Shown one piece after another: positions 8,186 to 18,168 of a stretch of DNA of 64,000 nt (position 1 is the stretch's first letter; each line of letters opens with the position of its first letter). The stretch is from the NCBI GenBank assembly GCA_900544685.1, contig UQWA01000006.1, forward strand, positions 45,184 to 109,183. The letters are read 5' to 3'. Position numbers and translations under genes: made by a program. The stretch comes from an uncultured Lachnospiraceae bacterium. Lineage in GTDB: Bacteria; Bacillota; Clostridia; Lachnospirales; Lachnospiraceae. Below the pieces are notes generated by a model. It made no database searches and was not told the origin of the DNA. It worked only from the letters and a program-made list of their open reading frames with translations.

Positions 8186-8605
8186 ATGAATATATTATTT
8201 TATTTGAAGCCGAAGAATGAGATCGTCTATCTCTATGATGATTTTACCCTTCGCCAGGTTCTGGAGAAGATGGAGAAGCACAGATACAGTGCAGTTCCGG
8301 TTATTAATCGGAATGGAAATTATGTGGGGACACTGACAGAAGGCGATCTGCTGTGGCATTTAAAAGCTACCGGATTTCAGGAACTGAAGGATATGGAAGA
8401 CATTCCAATGACAAAAATCAGACGTTACTGGCATAATGAACCAGTTAATATTGATTGTAAGATTGAGGATCTGATTACTACATCCATGAATCAGAATTTT
8501 GTTCCGGTAATTGATGATAAGAAGATTTTTATTGGGATTGTGACCCGCAGGGATATTATTCAGTATTGTTATGATCAGGTACAAAAAGAGAATTTAGCAC
8601 GTTAA
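8186..8605 (+). CDS. CBS-domain pair protein
   Basis: 139 aa made almost wholly of two CBS motifs: residues about 10-60 (AVPVINRNGNYVGTLTEGDL) and about 80-130 (FVPVIDDKKIFIGIVTRRDI). CBS pairs bind adenosyl nucleotides such as AMP, ATP or SAM and usually regulate a partner. As a stand-alone protein the partner is unknown. It lies 14 bp behind the C39-like gene with a weak SD, so translation may depend on that upstream gene. It ends just before the ilv promoter. Confidence 0.85.
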   Translation: MNILFYLKPKNEIVYLYDDFTLRQVLEKMEKHRYSAVPVINRNGNYVGTLTEGDLLWHLKATGFQELKDMEDIPMTKIRRYWHNEPVNIDCKIEDLITTSMNQNFVPVIDDKKIFIGIVTRRDIIQYCYDQVQKENLAR

Positions 8606-8616
8606 AGCGATTAAAG

Positions 8617-8645
8617 TTGACAAACAAAAATATAGTTGGTAGAAT
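8617..8645 (+). promoter_or_regulatory. Sigma-A promoter of the ilvN-ilvC-leuCD genes
   Basis: TTGACA (8617-8622), 17 bp, TAGAAT (8640-8645). The leader to ilvN is only about 56 nt, too short for a T-box. Confidence 0.85.
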
Positions 8646-8707
8646 ATAGAAAGTTTCAATCTGTGAAGATACTGAGCAGATAGAAGGTTACACAAAGGAG
8701 TGAAAAA

Positions 8708-9205
8708 ATGAATCAGAGAGTGTTATCCATGCTGGTAGACAATACATCCGGTGTTCTGAGCCGTGTTGCAGGGCTTTTCAGCCGTCGTGGTTATAATATT
8801 GACAGCCTGACAGTAGGCGTGACGGCAGATCCGAGATATTCCAGAATGACAGTAGTGGTAAATGGTGATGAACAGATTCTGGATCAGATCGAAAAGCAGG
8901 TACGTAAGTTAGTAGATGTGGCAGATGTGAAGACTCTGAAGCCTGGTGACAGTGTGAACAGAGAACTGATTATGGTGAAGCTTCGTGCAGATGCGAAGGA
9001 TCGTCAGGGCATCAATGCAATCTGCGATATTTTCCGTGCCAAGGTTGTGGATGTAGCGAAGTCATCCATGATTATTGAACTGACAGGAGATCAGGGTAAG
9101 TTATCTGCATTTCTGGAGCTGATCAGTGACTATGAGATTCTGGAGCTGGCAAGAACCGGTATGACAGGACTGTCACGTGGCGCAGATGATGTCAGATATT
9201 TATAA
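8708..9205 (+). CDS. ilvN: Acetolactate synthase regulatory (small) subunit
   Basis: Regulatory subunit that confers valine feedback control on the catalytic subunit IlvB in the first common step of valine, leucine and isoleucine synthesis. At 165 aa it has the usual length. The N-terminal ACT domain is evident (RVLSMLVDNTSGVLSRVAGL, then RRGYNIDSL) and a second ACT-like domain follows from about residue 80 (NRELIMVKLRAD). SD AAAGGAG. No catalytic subunit gene lies in this window, so ilvB must be elsewhere. ilvC follows after 86 bp with a good SD. Confidence 0.93.
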   Translation: MNQRVLSMLVDNTSGVLSRVAGLFSRRGYNIDSLTVGVTADPRYSRMTVVVNGDEQILDQIEKQVRKLVDVADVKTLKPGDSVNRELIMVKLRADAKDRQGINAICDIFRAKVVDVAKSSMIIELTGDQGKLSAFLELISDYEILELARTGMTGLSRGADDVRYL

Positions 9206-9249
9206 AAGTTTGCTAGAGGTGAAAGACCTTTAACATATTTACGGTATGA

Positions 9250-10314
<1,065 letters not shown>

Positions 10315-10345
10315 TCAGATATGATGAAGAGAGTGTAGAAATGAG

Positions 10346-10381
10346 AATCCGGGACAGCAGATACAGGTTGTTCCGGATTTT
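10346..10381 (+). terminator. Weak hairpin between ilvC and leuC
   Basis: AATCCGGGACA (10346-10356) pairs with TGTTCCGGATT (10369-10379, one G-U) and ends in TTTT. The short T tract suggests partial termination or mRNA processing rather than a full stop, since leuC has no clear promoter of its own. Confidence 0.5.
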
Positions 10382-10405
10382 GTGCTGATAGAGGAGGAAA
10401 GAATC

Positions 10406-11674
10406 ATGGGAATGACGATGACACAGAAGATTCTGGCGGCAGCAGCTGGACTTCCATCTGTGGAAGCAGGACAGTTGATTGAAGCAGATCTGGATTTGGT
10501 ACTGGGAAATGATATCACATCACCGGTAGCAATTCATGAGATGGATAAGTTTACTAAGGAAGGCGTATTTAACAAGGATAAGATTGCTCTTGTAATGGAT
10601 CATTTTATTCCAAACAAGGATATTAAATCAGCGGAACACTGTAAATGTGTACGCCAGTTTGCAGCAAAACATGATATTACTAATTATTTTGATGTAGGAC
10701 AGATGGGTATTGAGCATGCATTACTTCCGGAAAGTGGGCTGACAGTTGCCGGTGACGTTATCATCGGTGCAGACTCCCATACCTGCACCTATGGTGCTCT
10801 TGGAGCATTTTCCACCGGTGTGGGAAGTACTGATATGGCAGCAGGTATGGCAACCGGAAAAGCATGGTTCAAAGTGCCATCTGCAATAAAGTTTAATCTG
10901 ATTGGCAAGCCATCTAAGTGGGTAAGTGGAAAGGATGTAATCCTTCACATTATCGGCATGATCGGAGTAGACGGTGCACTGTACCGTTCCATGGAATTTA
11001 CAGGAGAAGGTATTAAGAATCTGTCAATGGATGACCGTTTCACTATTGCAAACATGGCAATTGAAGCTGGTGGTAAGAACGGAATTTTCCCTGTGGATGA
11101 TCTTGCAATTGCTTATATGAAAGAGCATTCCAAACGTCCATACAAGATCTTTGAAGCAGATGCAGATGCAGTATATGATGAAGAATATACCATTGATTTA
11201 AGTGAACTGAAGCCGACTATTGCGTTCCCGCATCTGCCGGAAAATACGAAGACTATGGATGAGATTACAGAAGATGTAGTAATTGACCAGTCAGTGATTG
11301 GTTCCTGTACCAATGGACGTATTGAAGATCTGAGATGCGCTGCTGAGATCTTAAAAGGTCGTAAAGTGAAAAAGGGAGTACGCTGTATCGTGATTCCGGC
11401 TACACAGAAGATATATCTTCAGGCAATGGAAGAGGGACTGCTTAAGATCTTTATTGAAGCAGGTGCAGTAGTCAGTACACCAACCTGTGGGCCATGTCTT
11501 GGCGGTTATATGGGTATTCTGGCAGAAGGTGAACGTTGTATCTCCACTACCAACCGTAACTTTGTAGGACGTATGGGACATGTAAAATCAGAAGTATATC
11601 TGGCAAGTCCGGCTGTTGCAGCAGCAAGCGCAGTAACAGGAAAGATTTCCACACCGGATGAACTGGGATTATAA
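10406..11674 (+). CDS. leuC: 3-isopropylmalate dehydratase large subunit
   Basis: Fe-S isomerase subunit that converts 2- to 3-isopropylmalate in leucine synthesis. 422 aa, the shorter bacterial/archaeal LeuC type. Cluster ligands are visible in GSCTNGR and PTCGPCLGG, and [13 protein letters not shown] is the aconitase-family substrate motif. ATG 10406 is chosen over an in-frame GTG at 10382 because GAGGAGG (10391-10397) fits it. leuD starts 11 bp after the stop. Confidence 0.95.
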   Translation: MGMTMTQKILAAAAGLPSVEAGQLIEADLDLVLGNDITSPVAIHEMDKFTKEGVFNKDKIALVMDHFIPNKDIKSAEHCKCVRQFAAKHDITNYFDVGQMGIEHALLPESGLTVAGDVIIGADSHTCTYGALGAFSTGVGSTDMAAGMATGKAWFKVPSAIKFNLIGKPSKWVSGKDVILHIIGMIGVDGALYRSMEFTGEGIKNLSMDDRFTIANMAIEAGGKNGIFPVDDLAIAYMKEHSKRPYKIFEADADAVYDEEYTIDLSELKPTIAFPHLPENTKTMDEITEDVVIDQSVIGSCTNGRIEDLRCAAEILKGRKVKKGVRCIVIPATQKIYLQAMEEGLLKIFIEAGAVVSTPTCGPCLGGYMGILAEGERCISTTNRNFVGRMGHVKSEVYLASPAVAAASAVTGKISTPDELGL

Positions 11675-11685
11675 GGAGGAGAAAG

Positions 11686-12171
11686 ATGAAGGCACACGGA
11701 AAAGTATTCAAATACGGAGACAATGTAGATACTGATGTAATCATTCCAGCAAGATATCTGAATTCCTCAGATCCGGCAGAACTGGCAACACATTGTATGG
11801 AAGATATTGATAAAGAATTTGTCAATAAAGTACACAAGGGAGATATTATCGTAGCAGATAAGAACTTTGGCTGCGGTTCATCCAGAGAACATGCACCGAT
11901 CGCTATCAAGGCAGCAGGTGTGAGTTGTGTCATTGCAGAAACATTTGCCAGAATTTTCTATCGTAATTCCATCAATATAGGCCTGCCAATTATTGAATGT
12001 CCGGCGGCTGCAAAAGGAATTGAAGATGGAGATGAAGTAGAGGTGGACTTTGACAGTGGTATGATTTACAACCGTACCAAGGGCACTGAATTTAAGGGAC
12101 AGGCGTTCCCGGAATTTATGCAGAAGATCATTCAGGCAGAAGGTCTGATCAATTATATCAATAATAAATAA
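11686..12171 (+). CDS. leuD: 3-isopropylmalate dehydratase small subunit
   Basis: Swivel-domain subunit partner of LeuC, 161 aa, normal for the short type. The start [17 protein letters not shown] and the [17 protein letters not shown] motif are diagnostic. SD AAGGAGGAG. It is the last gene of the ilvN-leuD run and is followed by a strong hairpin shared with the convergent surface-protein gene. No leuB is present in the window. Confidence 0.95.
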   Translation: MKAHGKVFKYGDNVDTDVIIPARYLNSSDPAELATHCMEDIDKEFVNKVHKGDIIVADKNFGCGSSREHAPIAIKAAGVSCVIAETFARIFYRNSINIGLPIIECPAAAKGIEDGDEVEVDFDSGMIYNRTKGTEFKGQAFPEFMQKIIQAEGLINYINNK

Positions 12172-12182
12172 GGACGAAAGAA

Positions 12183-12220
12183 GAGAGGGTATACGGTTCA
12201 TGCCGTACGCCCTCTTAATT
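12183..12220. terminator. Hairpin between convergent leuD and the surface-protein gene
   Basis: GAGGGTATACGG pairs with CCGTACGCCCTC around a short loop, flanked by AAGA and TTAATTT. It can serve leuD and possibly the opposing gene. Confidence 0.75.
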
Positions 12221-12257
12221 TAATCAGTAATCAATATATTCTTTGACAGAGAACAGA

Positions 12258-14639
12258 TTACTGTTTTTTCTTTTTACGAAGAACCAGAATAACAATAATG
12301 ACAATTGCAGCGCCTGCCAGAATAATGACAAATGGCAGGATCTGTGTCTGATCACCGGTTCGTGGATTAATGCGGACAGCGTCATTAGATCCGTCAGTAG
12401 AAACACCTCCGATAGAGAAGGTAACACTCTTACTGTCAGCAATGTCTGTATTCTGCCAGCTTCCATCCCCATATACCTGTTTCTGGAAAGTAACCGTAAC
12501 GGTGTAAGTACCAGTTTTGGAAATGGAGAAAGCGCCACTGTAGTTGTCAAGCCAGGTACCTGCTGTGCTTTGGATGGACCAGGTAGAAGGAATATATCGG
12601 ATATCATTATCAATTGGTGAGGTATTTTCACTGGCAGCACCATATGCGCTGAAAGTCAGTCGTGAATTGATATCATAAGTAGCACCTTCAGATAAGTTCT
12701 GAATGGTATTATCTGTCGGATTGCCGATGATATTCAGATCACGGGATTCACTGTAGTCACAATTATCACGATGGCAGTAACGTTCCTGATAGCCATGTGA
12801 GGAGTAAGTAGATTCCTCAACGGTTTCCCAGTCATCTCTCAGATCATGTCCCAGAGCAGCTCCTTCTGTTGCATTGCAGCGTGTACAGGTCTTTGGTGTA
12901 GTACAGGTAGCAGGTTCCCAGTCATGTCCCAGAGCGGTTCCTTCCAATTCAGTACCGCAGACACGGCAGGTTGCGTTCTTAGTGCAGGTCTCATTATTGG
13001 CAGATACATGATCTGCATAATCACCTGTAGTGGCACCGCAGTTCTGACAGGTGGCAAGATGCTGACAGGTAGCAGCATCGAAGTTATGAGCAGCTTTTGC
13101 CAGAGCAAGATCCAGAGAATACGTATTTGTTCCATCGGTAAAAGTAATCCGCTTGGTAGACCCATCAGTGAAGTCAGCCTGAGACAGATCATAAGCGGTT
13201 CCATCAGAAAGAACAAATTTAATGGAAAGGCTGTTCAATACCGCACTGCACGGTAACTGAACAGAAGTAATGGAAGTTACCTCACCGGCTGTAAAGCTGA
13301 TGGTATTGCTGTTATCAGAAGGATACTGATAAATCACTGTGTCATCACCGACATTGCGGAATACAAGTGATCCTGTCAGCGTCTGTGCGACGTTTTCCTG
13401 TGGAATATCACTGGAAGCATTAGCGTTGGCGTCCTGGGCTGTATCATTGCCGGAAATATCATCATTGGTATCCTGTGCAACGATGTTATTGGAATCAGAT
13501 ACTGTACTGTCCTGTGCAGTGATGTTACCGGAAGCATCTGCATTAGCATCCTGTGTTGGAGTATCAGAAACGTCGGTGTTGGCGTCTTGAGAGACAGAAT
13601 TCTCAGAGTCGTCGGAAACGACTGGCTGGGAATCTGAATTCTCAGGCAGAAGAGCAACTACTCCGTCTTCAGAATCCTTATATTCTGACTCATTACCTGC
13701 ATCAATAAGTGAATCATCCAGATTATCGAAGATATTCACATCACCCTCATCTGTGGCAGAATCAGAAGTATCCGGAACAACGTCACCAGAAACCTCAGTA
13801 TTCGAATCAGAAGTATCCGGAACGACGCTACCAGAATCCTCAGTATTCGAATCAGAAGTATCCAGAACAGTGTCCCCTGAATCTTCGGTATTCGAATCAG
13901 AAGTATCCAGAGTAACATCTTCGGAACCATCATTGCTAGAAGTAAAGTCGCCCAGATCCACATCTCCGGATAAGTCATCACTGGAAACAAAACCATTCAG
14001 ATCAGCATCGTTACTGTTGTCGATAGTGGTATCAGAATCTTCAGATTCAGTTTCTGTTTCACTTTCGGTTTCTTCAGGGACAGCGGCAATCTGTACATCA
14101 ATGGTCAGATCTTTGACGCCATCTGCAAGAAGAAGATCATCCAGATCCTCATATTCCATGACATAAGCCTCATAATCAGGAACAAAAGTATAAGTACCTT
14201 CCGGAGAGGCTTCGGTATATTCTTCGTCGGTATCTGACTTCAGTTTCCAGATAACATTGTCCAGTGTCATGGAAGAGATTACATCACTGCCATCAGATTC
14301 CCAGTAACCTTCAACAGTCAGCTTCTCCGGAAGATTCAGATCTTCCAGGGCAGTTCCGGGCTCAGCCTTCAGATCACCGTATTTCTCTCTGGTCTGTTCA
14401 TTGGTGAAATGCCCTTCATTATCTTTGTCAAAATCAGTAAATTTTGTAATATAGAAAATCGAAGAGCTTTCTTCTTCGGTTCCTGCTTCAGCTTCATCCA
14501 GTGTTTCTTCATCAATGTATCCATCATCGGAAAAATCTTCTTCTGCCCATGCAGGAACAGAAGGGATCATGCTCATAATTAAAGAAAATGACAGGATTCC
14601 TGAAGCACATTTTGCAAGCAGTTGATTATGTTTGTGCAT
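12258..14639 (-). CDS. Sortase-anchored surface protein with Asp/Ser repeats and CxxC repeats
   Basis: 793 aa. It has a signal peptide (about 1-32, ending PAWAEE), an N-terminal region with an Ig-like feel (about 45-190), and an acidic low-complexity stalk (about 195-425) with near-copies of DTSDSNTEDSG and QDANADASGN. A Cys-rich section (about 520-635) has repeated CxxCG / CxxC units. A beta-rich domain (about 650-755) leads to the anchor: NPRTGD, a hydrophobic helix and RKKKKQ. The anchor matches the NPxTG sorting signal typical of Lachnospiraceae. The CxxC units resemble His/Cys-rich repeats that could bind zinc. The role is probably adhesion or cell-surface contact, but no ligand can be named. 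SD GGGGAG; a near-perfect palindrome lies just upstream. Confidence 0.82.
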   Translation of the reverse strand: MHKHNQLLAKCASGILSFSLIMSMIPSVPAWAEEDFSDDGYIDEETLDEAEAGTEEESSSIFYITKFTDFDKDNEGHFTNEQTREKYGDLKAEPGTALEDLNLPEKLTVEGYWESDGSDVISSMTLDNVIWKLKSDTDEEYTEASPEGTYTFVPDYEAYVMEYEDLDDLLLADGVKDLTIDVQIAAVPEETESETETESEDSDTTIDNSNDADLNGFVSSDDLSGDVDLGDFTSSNDGSEDVTLDTSDSNTEDSGDTVLDTSDSNTEDSGSVVPDTSDSNTEVSGDVVPDTSDSATDEGDVNIFDNLDDSLIDAGNESEYKDSEDGVVALLPENSDSQPVVSDDSENSVSQDANTDVSDTPTQDANADASGNITAQDSTVSDSNNIVAQDTNDDISGNDTAQDANANASSDIPQENVAQTLTGSLVFRNVGDDTVIYQYPSDNSNTISFTAGEVTSITSVQLPCSAVLNSLSIKFVLSDGTAYDLSQADFTDGSTKRITFTDGTNTYSLDLALAKAAHNFDAATCQHLATCQNCGATTGDYADHVSANNETCTKNATCRVCGTELEGTALGHDWEPATCTTPKTCTRCNATEGAALGHDLRDDWETVEESTYSSHGYQERYCHRDNCDYSESRDLNIIGNPTDNTIQNLSEGATYDINSRLTFSAYGAASENTSPIDNDIRYIPSTWSIQSTAGTWLDNYSGAFSISKTGTYTVTVTFQKQVYGDGSWQNTDIADSKSVTFSIGGVSTDGSNDAVRINPRTGDQTQILPFVIILAGAAIVIIVILVLRKKKKQ

Positions 14640-14668
14640 AATACTTCTCCCCTTTCAGTTATAAAATG

Positions 14669-14694
14669 TTACATATATGTTAACATAAATGTAA
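14669..14694. promoter_or_regulatory. 26-bp near-perfect palindrome upstream of the surface-protein gene
   Basis: Left half TTACATATATGTT, right half AACATAAATGTAA, with one mismatched pair, centred 42 bp before the minus-strand start codon. It is a strong operator candidate for the surface-protein gene. I cannot place its regulator. Confidence 0.55.
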
Positions 14695-14812
14695 AAGAAA
14701 ATCCATAAAAAAAGCCTAAAATGAAAAAATTAAGAAAGTATTAATGGTTGAGAAGCCATCGTAAACAATGACAGATAATTTACACAAAACCGGAAAAAAT
14801 TTGTTCATCCGG

Positions 14813-14841
14813 TTGACATTTCAATAGAAAAGTGTTATTTT
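14813..14841 (+). promoter_or_regulatory. Sigma-A promoter of the leuA T-box leader
   Basis: TTGACA (14813-14818), 17 bp, TATTTT (14836-14841). The start falls near 14848, just ahead of the T-box. Confidence 0.75.
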
Positions 14842-14847
14842 AAACCT

Positions 14848-15180
14848 ACGTCAAACAGAAAAAGCTATGAAGAGGAATAGTACTTTTGTTCTTGGATACA
14901 GAAAGCTGCCGGGTGATGCGAGACAGTCGAGAGAATAACAGGAACTCGCCTCAGAGCGGCTGCCTGAAAGCCACAGTTCAGTACGGAGAAGTACAGACAG
15001 ATGGTGAGTAGACGCAGACGGAGTCCTGACCGTTATCCGGGTAAGATATAAGATCCAGACAGATCCGTATCGAATGAGTGTATGAAGTTATTTCATAAAT
15101 TAGAGTGGTACCGCGTAGGACAACAGCAGTCTTTCGTCTCTAGTGACCGTTTACAGTCACGGGATGAAGGATTTTTTTTA
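14848..15180 (+). promoter_or_regulatory. T-box riboswitch of leuA (probably tRNA-Leu)
   Basis: A leader of about 330 nt with the T-box core AGAGTGGTACCGCG at 15102-15115, a stem I region (about 14860-15000), and a terminator ending in a T run at 15171-15178. The terminator can form between CTTTCGTC (15131-15138) and GATGAAGG (15163-15170). A plausible Leu specifier is CTC at 14945-14947 (context GGAACTCGCC), consistent with the leuA target. Uncharged tRNA would stabilise the antiterminator and permit leuA expression. The specifier call is inference from position and gene. Confidence 0.88.
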
Positions 15181-15243
15181 TTTCACAATATATGTGAAAT
15201 TCACAGTAAGAGATGTAAAACAGTGAAAATGGAGGAAAAACAC

Positions 15244-16911
15244 ATGAAGAACTTTAAGAAGTATACCAGACAGTATTTTATGCCGCCAGTGGAATGTATG
15301 GACTGGACAAAGAAAGAATACATTGACAAAGCTCCAATCTGGTGTAGTGTAGACCTGCGAGACGGCAATCAGGCATTAATTGTTCCAATGAATCTGCAGC
15401 AGAAGATAGATTTCTTTAAATTACTGGTAAAGATTGGATTTAAGGAGATTGAAGTTGGTTTCCCGGCAGCATCAGAGACAGAGTATCATTTCCTTCGTGC
15501 ACTGATTGAACAGGATCTGATCCCGGATGATGTAACCATTCAGGTACTGACTCAGGCAAGAGAACATATCATTAAGAAGACATTTGAAGCACTAGAAGGC
15601 GCGAAAAAAGCAGTAGTGCATGTATATAATTCTACATCACTTTCTCAGAGAGAGCAGGTATTTAAAAAGACTAAAGAAGAGATTCTTAAGATTGCGGTGG
15701 ATGGTGCAGCCTTACTGAAGAAGCTGGCAGATGAGACAGAAGGCAACTTCTCTTTTGAATACAGTCCTGAGAGCTTTACAGGAACGGAACCGGAATATGC
15801 ACTGGAAGTGGTGAATGCTGTACTGGATGTATGGCAGCCAACGCCAGATAATAAAGTCATCATCAATCTTCCAAGTACAGTACAGCATTCCATGCCGCAT
15901 GTGTATGCAAGTCAGATTGAATACATGAGTAAGAACATGAAGTATCGTGAAAATGTAGTACTTTCCCTTCATCCACATAATGACAGAGGTTCTGGTGTCA
16001 GTGATGCAGAAATGGGTATTCTGGCAGGTGCAGACAGAATCGAAGGTACCCTGTTTGGAAACGGGGAACGTACCGGTAATGTGGATATCGTAACCCTGGC
16101 AATGAATATGTATGCACAGGGTGTAGATCCGGAGCTGGATTTTACTGATATGCTTGATATCTGTGAGCAGTATGAAAAATATACCGGTATGAAGATTGAT
16201 ATGAGAAGCCCATACAGTGGAGCACTGGTATTTGCTGCATTTTCAGGATCACATCAGGATGCAATTGCAAAGGGTATGAAGTATAGAGAGACACATGACT
16301 GTGAACACTGGACAGTACCGTATCTTCCAATTGATCCGGCAGATATCGGAAGACATTATGAAGCAGATGTCATCCGTATTAACAGCCAGTCCGGAAAAGG
16401 CGGCGTAGGATACATTCTGGAACAGTACTATGGATTAAATCTTCCGGCTAAGATGCGTGAAGCAATGGGATATGCAGCTAAGGCAGCATCTGATGAGAAG
16501 GAAAAAGAACTGCTTCCGGATGAGATCTTTGAACTGTTCAAGTCCAGATATGAAGATACTACCGAACCATTCAATATTACAGAGGCACACTTTAAACAGC
16601 ATAATGGAATTATTGCAGAAGTGATGGTGGAGCATGATGGAGAAAAGAAGATGGCAGTTGCTTCCGGAAACGGACGTCTTGATGCGATCAGTAATGCGCT
16701 GAAGAAACAGTTCCGTCTGGAATATCGTCTGGAGACTTATCAGGAACATGCGCTGGAGCAGAGTTCCAGTTCCAGAGCGATTGCCTATGTGGGTATCCGG
16801 GATGAACAGGATAAGCGTTTCTGGGGAGCAGGTGTAGATCAGGATATTATCAAGGCTTCCTACAATGCCCTTGTCACAGCAATCAATAATATGTTGAATG
16901 ATGTAGAATAA
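15244..16911 (+). CDS. leuA: 2-isopropylmalate synthase
   Basis: First committed step of leucine synthesis: acetyl-CoA plus 2-oxoisovalerate. 555 aa. The N-terminal TIM barrel begins IWCSVDLRDGNQAL (the RDGNQ metal-site motif), with GNGERTGNVD and LHPHNDRGSG downstream. The C-terminal regulatory domain (about residues 425-550) binds leucine in this family. The protein is of the long LeuA form typical of Clostridia and actinobacteria. The frame is open back into the T-box, but ATG 15244 is set by the SD GGAGG (15232-15236) and lies after the leader terminator. Expression is thus separated from leuCD and answers to tRNA-Leu charging. Confidence 0.95.
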   Translation: MKNFKKYTRQYFMPPVECMDWTKKEYIDKAPIWCSVDLRDGNQALIVPMNLQQKIDFFKLLVKIGFKEIEVGFPAASETEYHFLRALIEQDLIPDDVTIQVLTQAREHIIKKTFEALEGAKKAVVHVYNSTSLSQREQVFKKTKEEILKIAVDGAALLKKLADETEGNFSFEYSPESFTGTEPEYALEVVNAVLDVWQPTPDNKVIINLPSTVQHSMPHVYASQIEYMSKNMKYRENVVLSLHPHNDRGSGVSDAEMGILAGADRIEGTLFGNGERTGNVDIVTLAMNMYAQGVDPELDFTDMLDICEQYEKYTGMKIDMRSPYSGALVFAAFSGSHQDAIAKGMKYRETHDCEHWTVPYLPIDPADIGRHYEADVIRINSQSGKGGVGYILEQYYGLNLPAKMREAMGYAAKAASDEKEKELLPDEIFELFKSRYEDTTEPFNITEAHFKQHNGIIAEVMVEHDGEKKMAVASGNGRLDAISNALKKQFRLEYRLETYQEHALEQSSSSRAIAYVGIRDEQDKRFWGAGVDQDIIKASYNALVTAINNMLNDVE

Positions 16912-16929
16912 TATAAAGTGAATGTTACG

Positions 16930-16974
16930 AAAAAAGGCGTTATCCACACAAAATAGCGGGATAACGCCTTTTTT
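16930..16974 (+). terminator. Terminator of leuA
   Basis: AAAAAAGGCGTTATCC (16930-16945) pairs with GGATAACGCCTTTTTT (16959-16974). An ideal intrinsic terminator. Confidence 0.92.
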
Positions 16975-17115
16975 GTCACAAAAATGTGAAAAAATATGAA
17001 AAATATCAACATAAATATTACAAAAATGTGAATAACTTGTTGACAAAGAAACAGAAATGAAATAAAATATCAAAAGATGGGAGTAACTATCAGAGAAAGG
17101 AAGGAAAAACAGCAT

Positions 17116-17991
17116 ATGGAAGTAGAAAATATACTTCTGGCGGCTATGTGTCGTATGATTCATCGAACCAGACGTGTATATCGGAAGCACGTTGCTGTTG
17201 TCCGTGTGGTATTTCTGGCAGCAATCGTATTTCTGTGCGCTTTGGGGGTCAGCGGGGGAAGCAGAATACTGATTTCAGCAGGGATGGGTAAGACATCCGG
17301 GTTGCAGACAGGAATAATAGAAGTTCAGGCCGCAGAGGTGGAAGAGACCGAAGCGGCAGCGCAGCTTCAGGCAGGACTGATGGGAGTCGTAAATGGTGCA
17401 ATCACTATGGACGCATATTCCCAGGCAGCGAGTGAGATAGACACTGCGAGTGCAAATGAAAACATACTGGTAGGTGCTGCGAGAGCAAGCCGTACAGAGA
17501 GGAGACGTACCAGCCTCGGAAAAAGTGCACAGTCAGCACAGAGTGTGTTTGTATGTGCCAGAGAGGTGGTAAAGAGTTACCAGATGCCGGAGAGCGAGTA
17601 TTACACTTTGCTGCAGATTGTAGAGGCAGAAGCAACAGGAGAAGACCTGGAAGGGAAAATGCTGATTGCCAATGTTATTCTGAACAGAGTGAGGGATCCG
17701 AGATTCCCGGATACGATCGAAGAGGTTGTCTGGCAGCAGATCGATGGCTCTGCGCAGTTTCAGCCGACCATTGACGGGAGAATTAATACCGTGGAAATCA
17801 CACAGTCTACCATCGAAGCAGTGGACAGAGTCCTTGCAGGAGAAGATGAGTCCCAGGGGGCACTGTACTTTATGGCAAGAAGCGGCTCCGATGCATCCAG
17901 TATAGGATGGTTTGAAGCAAATCTGACACCACTGATGGTGCATGGTGGACATGAATATTATACTTTATCAGAAGATAAACAGGTATCTTAA
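17116..17991 (+). CDS. SleB-like cell wall hydrolase (Hydrolase_2)
   Basis: 291 aa. An N-terminal membrane anchor or signal (hydrophobic at about residues 25-48) precedes an Ala/Arg-rich linker. The catalytic domain at about 165-285 opens LLQIVEAEATGEDLEGKMLI, with the acidic EAEATGE at the expected catalytic site, and includes ANVILNRVRDPRFPDT and HEYY. This is the Hydrolase_2/SleB family, muramidase-type enzymes that cut spore cortex or vegetative peptidoglycan. An upstream in-frame ATG (17077) lacks an SD, so ATG 17116 after AGGAAGG is used. Flanking terminators suggest a single-gene unit. A vegetative or sporulation role cannot be told from sequence. Confidence 0.82.
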   Translation: MEVENILLAAMCRMIHRTRRVYRKHVAVVRVVFLAAIVFLCALGVSGGSRILISAGMGKTSGLQTGIIEVQAAEVEETEAAAQLQAGLMGVVNGAITMDAYSQAASEIDTASANENILVGAARASRTERRRTSLGKSAQSAQSVFVCAREVVKSYQMPESEYYTLLQIVEAEATGEDLEGKMLIANVILNRVRDPRFPDTIEEVVWQQIDGSAQFQPTIDGRINTVEITQSTIEAVDRVLAGEDESQGALYFMARSGSDASSIGWFEANLTPLMVHGGHEYYTLSEDKQVS

Positions 17992-17992
17992 C

Positions 17993-18019
17993 AGAAGGGC
18001 AGCGCAGGCTGCCCTTCTT
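17993..18019 (+). terminator. Hairpin after the SleB-like gene
   Basis: AGAAGGGCAGC (17993-18003) pairs with GCTGCCCTTCT (18008-18018) around GCAG. The stem is perfect but few T residues follow. Confidence 0.75.
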
Positions 18020-18062
18020 GCTGTTATGATGGAGGGGTGACTGCAACTCTTACGTCACAGGG

Positions 18063-18091
18063 TTGCGTGACAAAAAAAGGTGTGCTATACT
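18063..18091 (+). promoter_or_regulatory. Promoter of thrC
   Basis: TTGCGT (18063-18068), 17 bp, TATACT (18086-18091), with TGC before the -10 (extended -10). The start near 18098 rules out longer upstream thrC starts. Confidence 0.7.
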
Positions 18092-18168
18092 TGGTAAAAA
18101 TGTCTGGAATAAGGCATTATCTGGAAGGACACTTAACAGATAGGAATAAGAAAAGGAACGGTGAGAAA

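Noticed and set aside
13709..13915. Plus-strand repeat-rich frames inside the surface protein gene
   Set aside because: They are shadows of the Asp/Ser repeat region. The minus-strand protein has signal peptide, repeats and anchor.
15082..15243. N-terminal extension of leuA into the leader
   Set aside because: The open frame covers the T-box core and terminator, which would be untranslated. ATG 15244 has the SD.
18037..18168. Longer thrC start
   Set aside because: It lies upstream of the predicted transcript start near 18098 and lacks an SD. The alignment-like start MEVLYRS fits threonine synthases.
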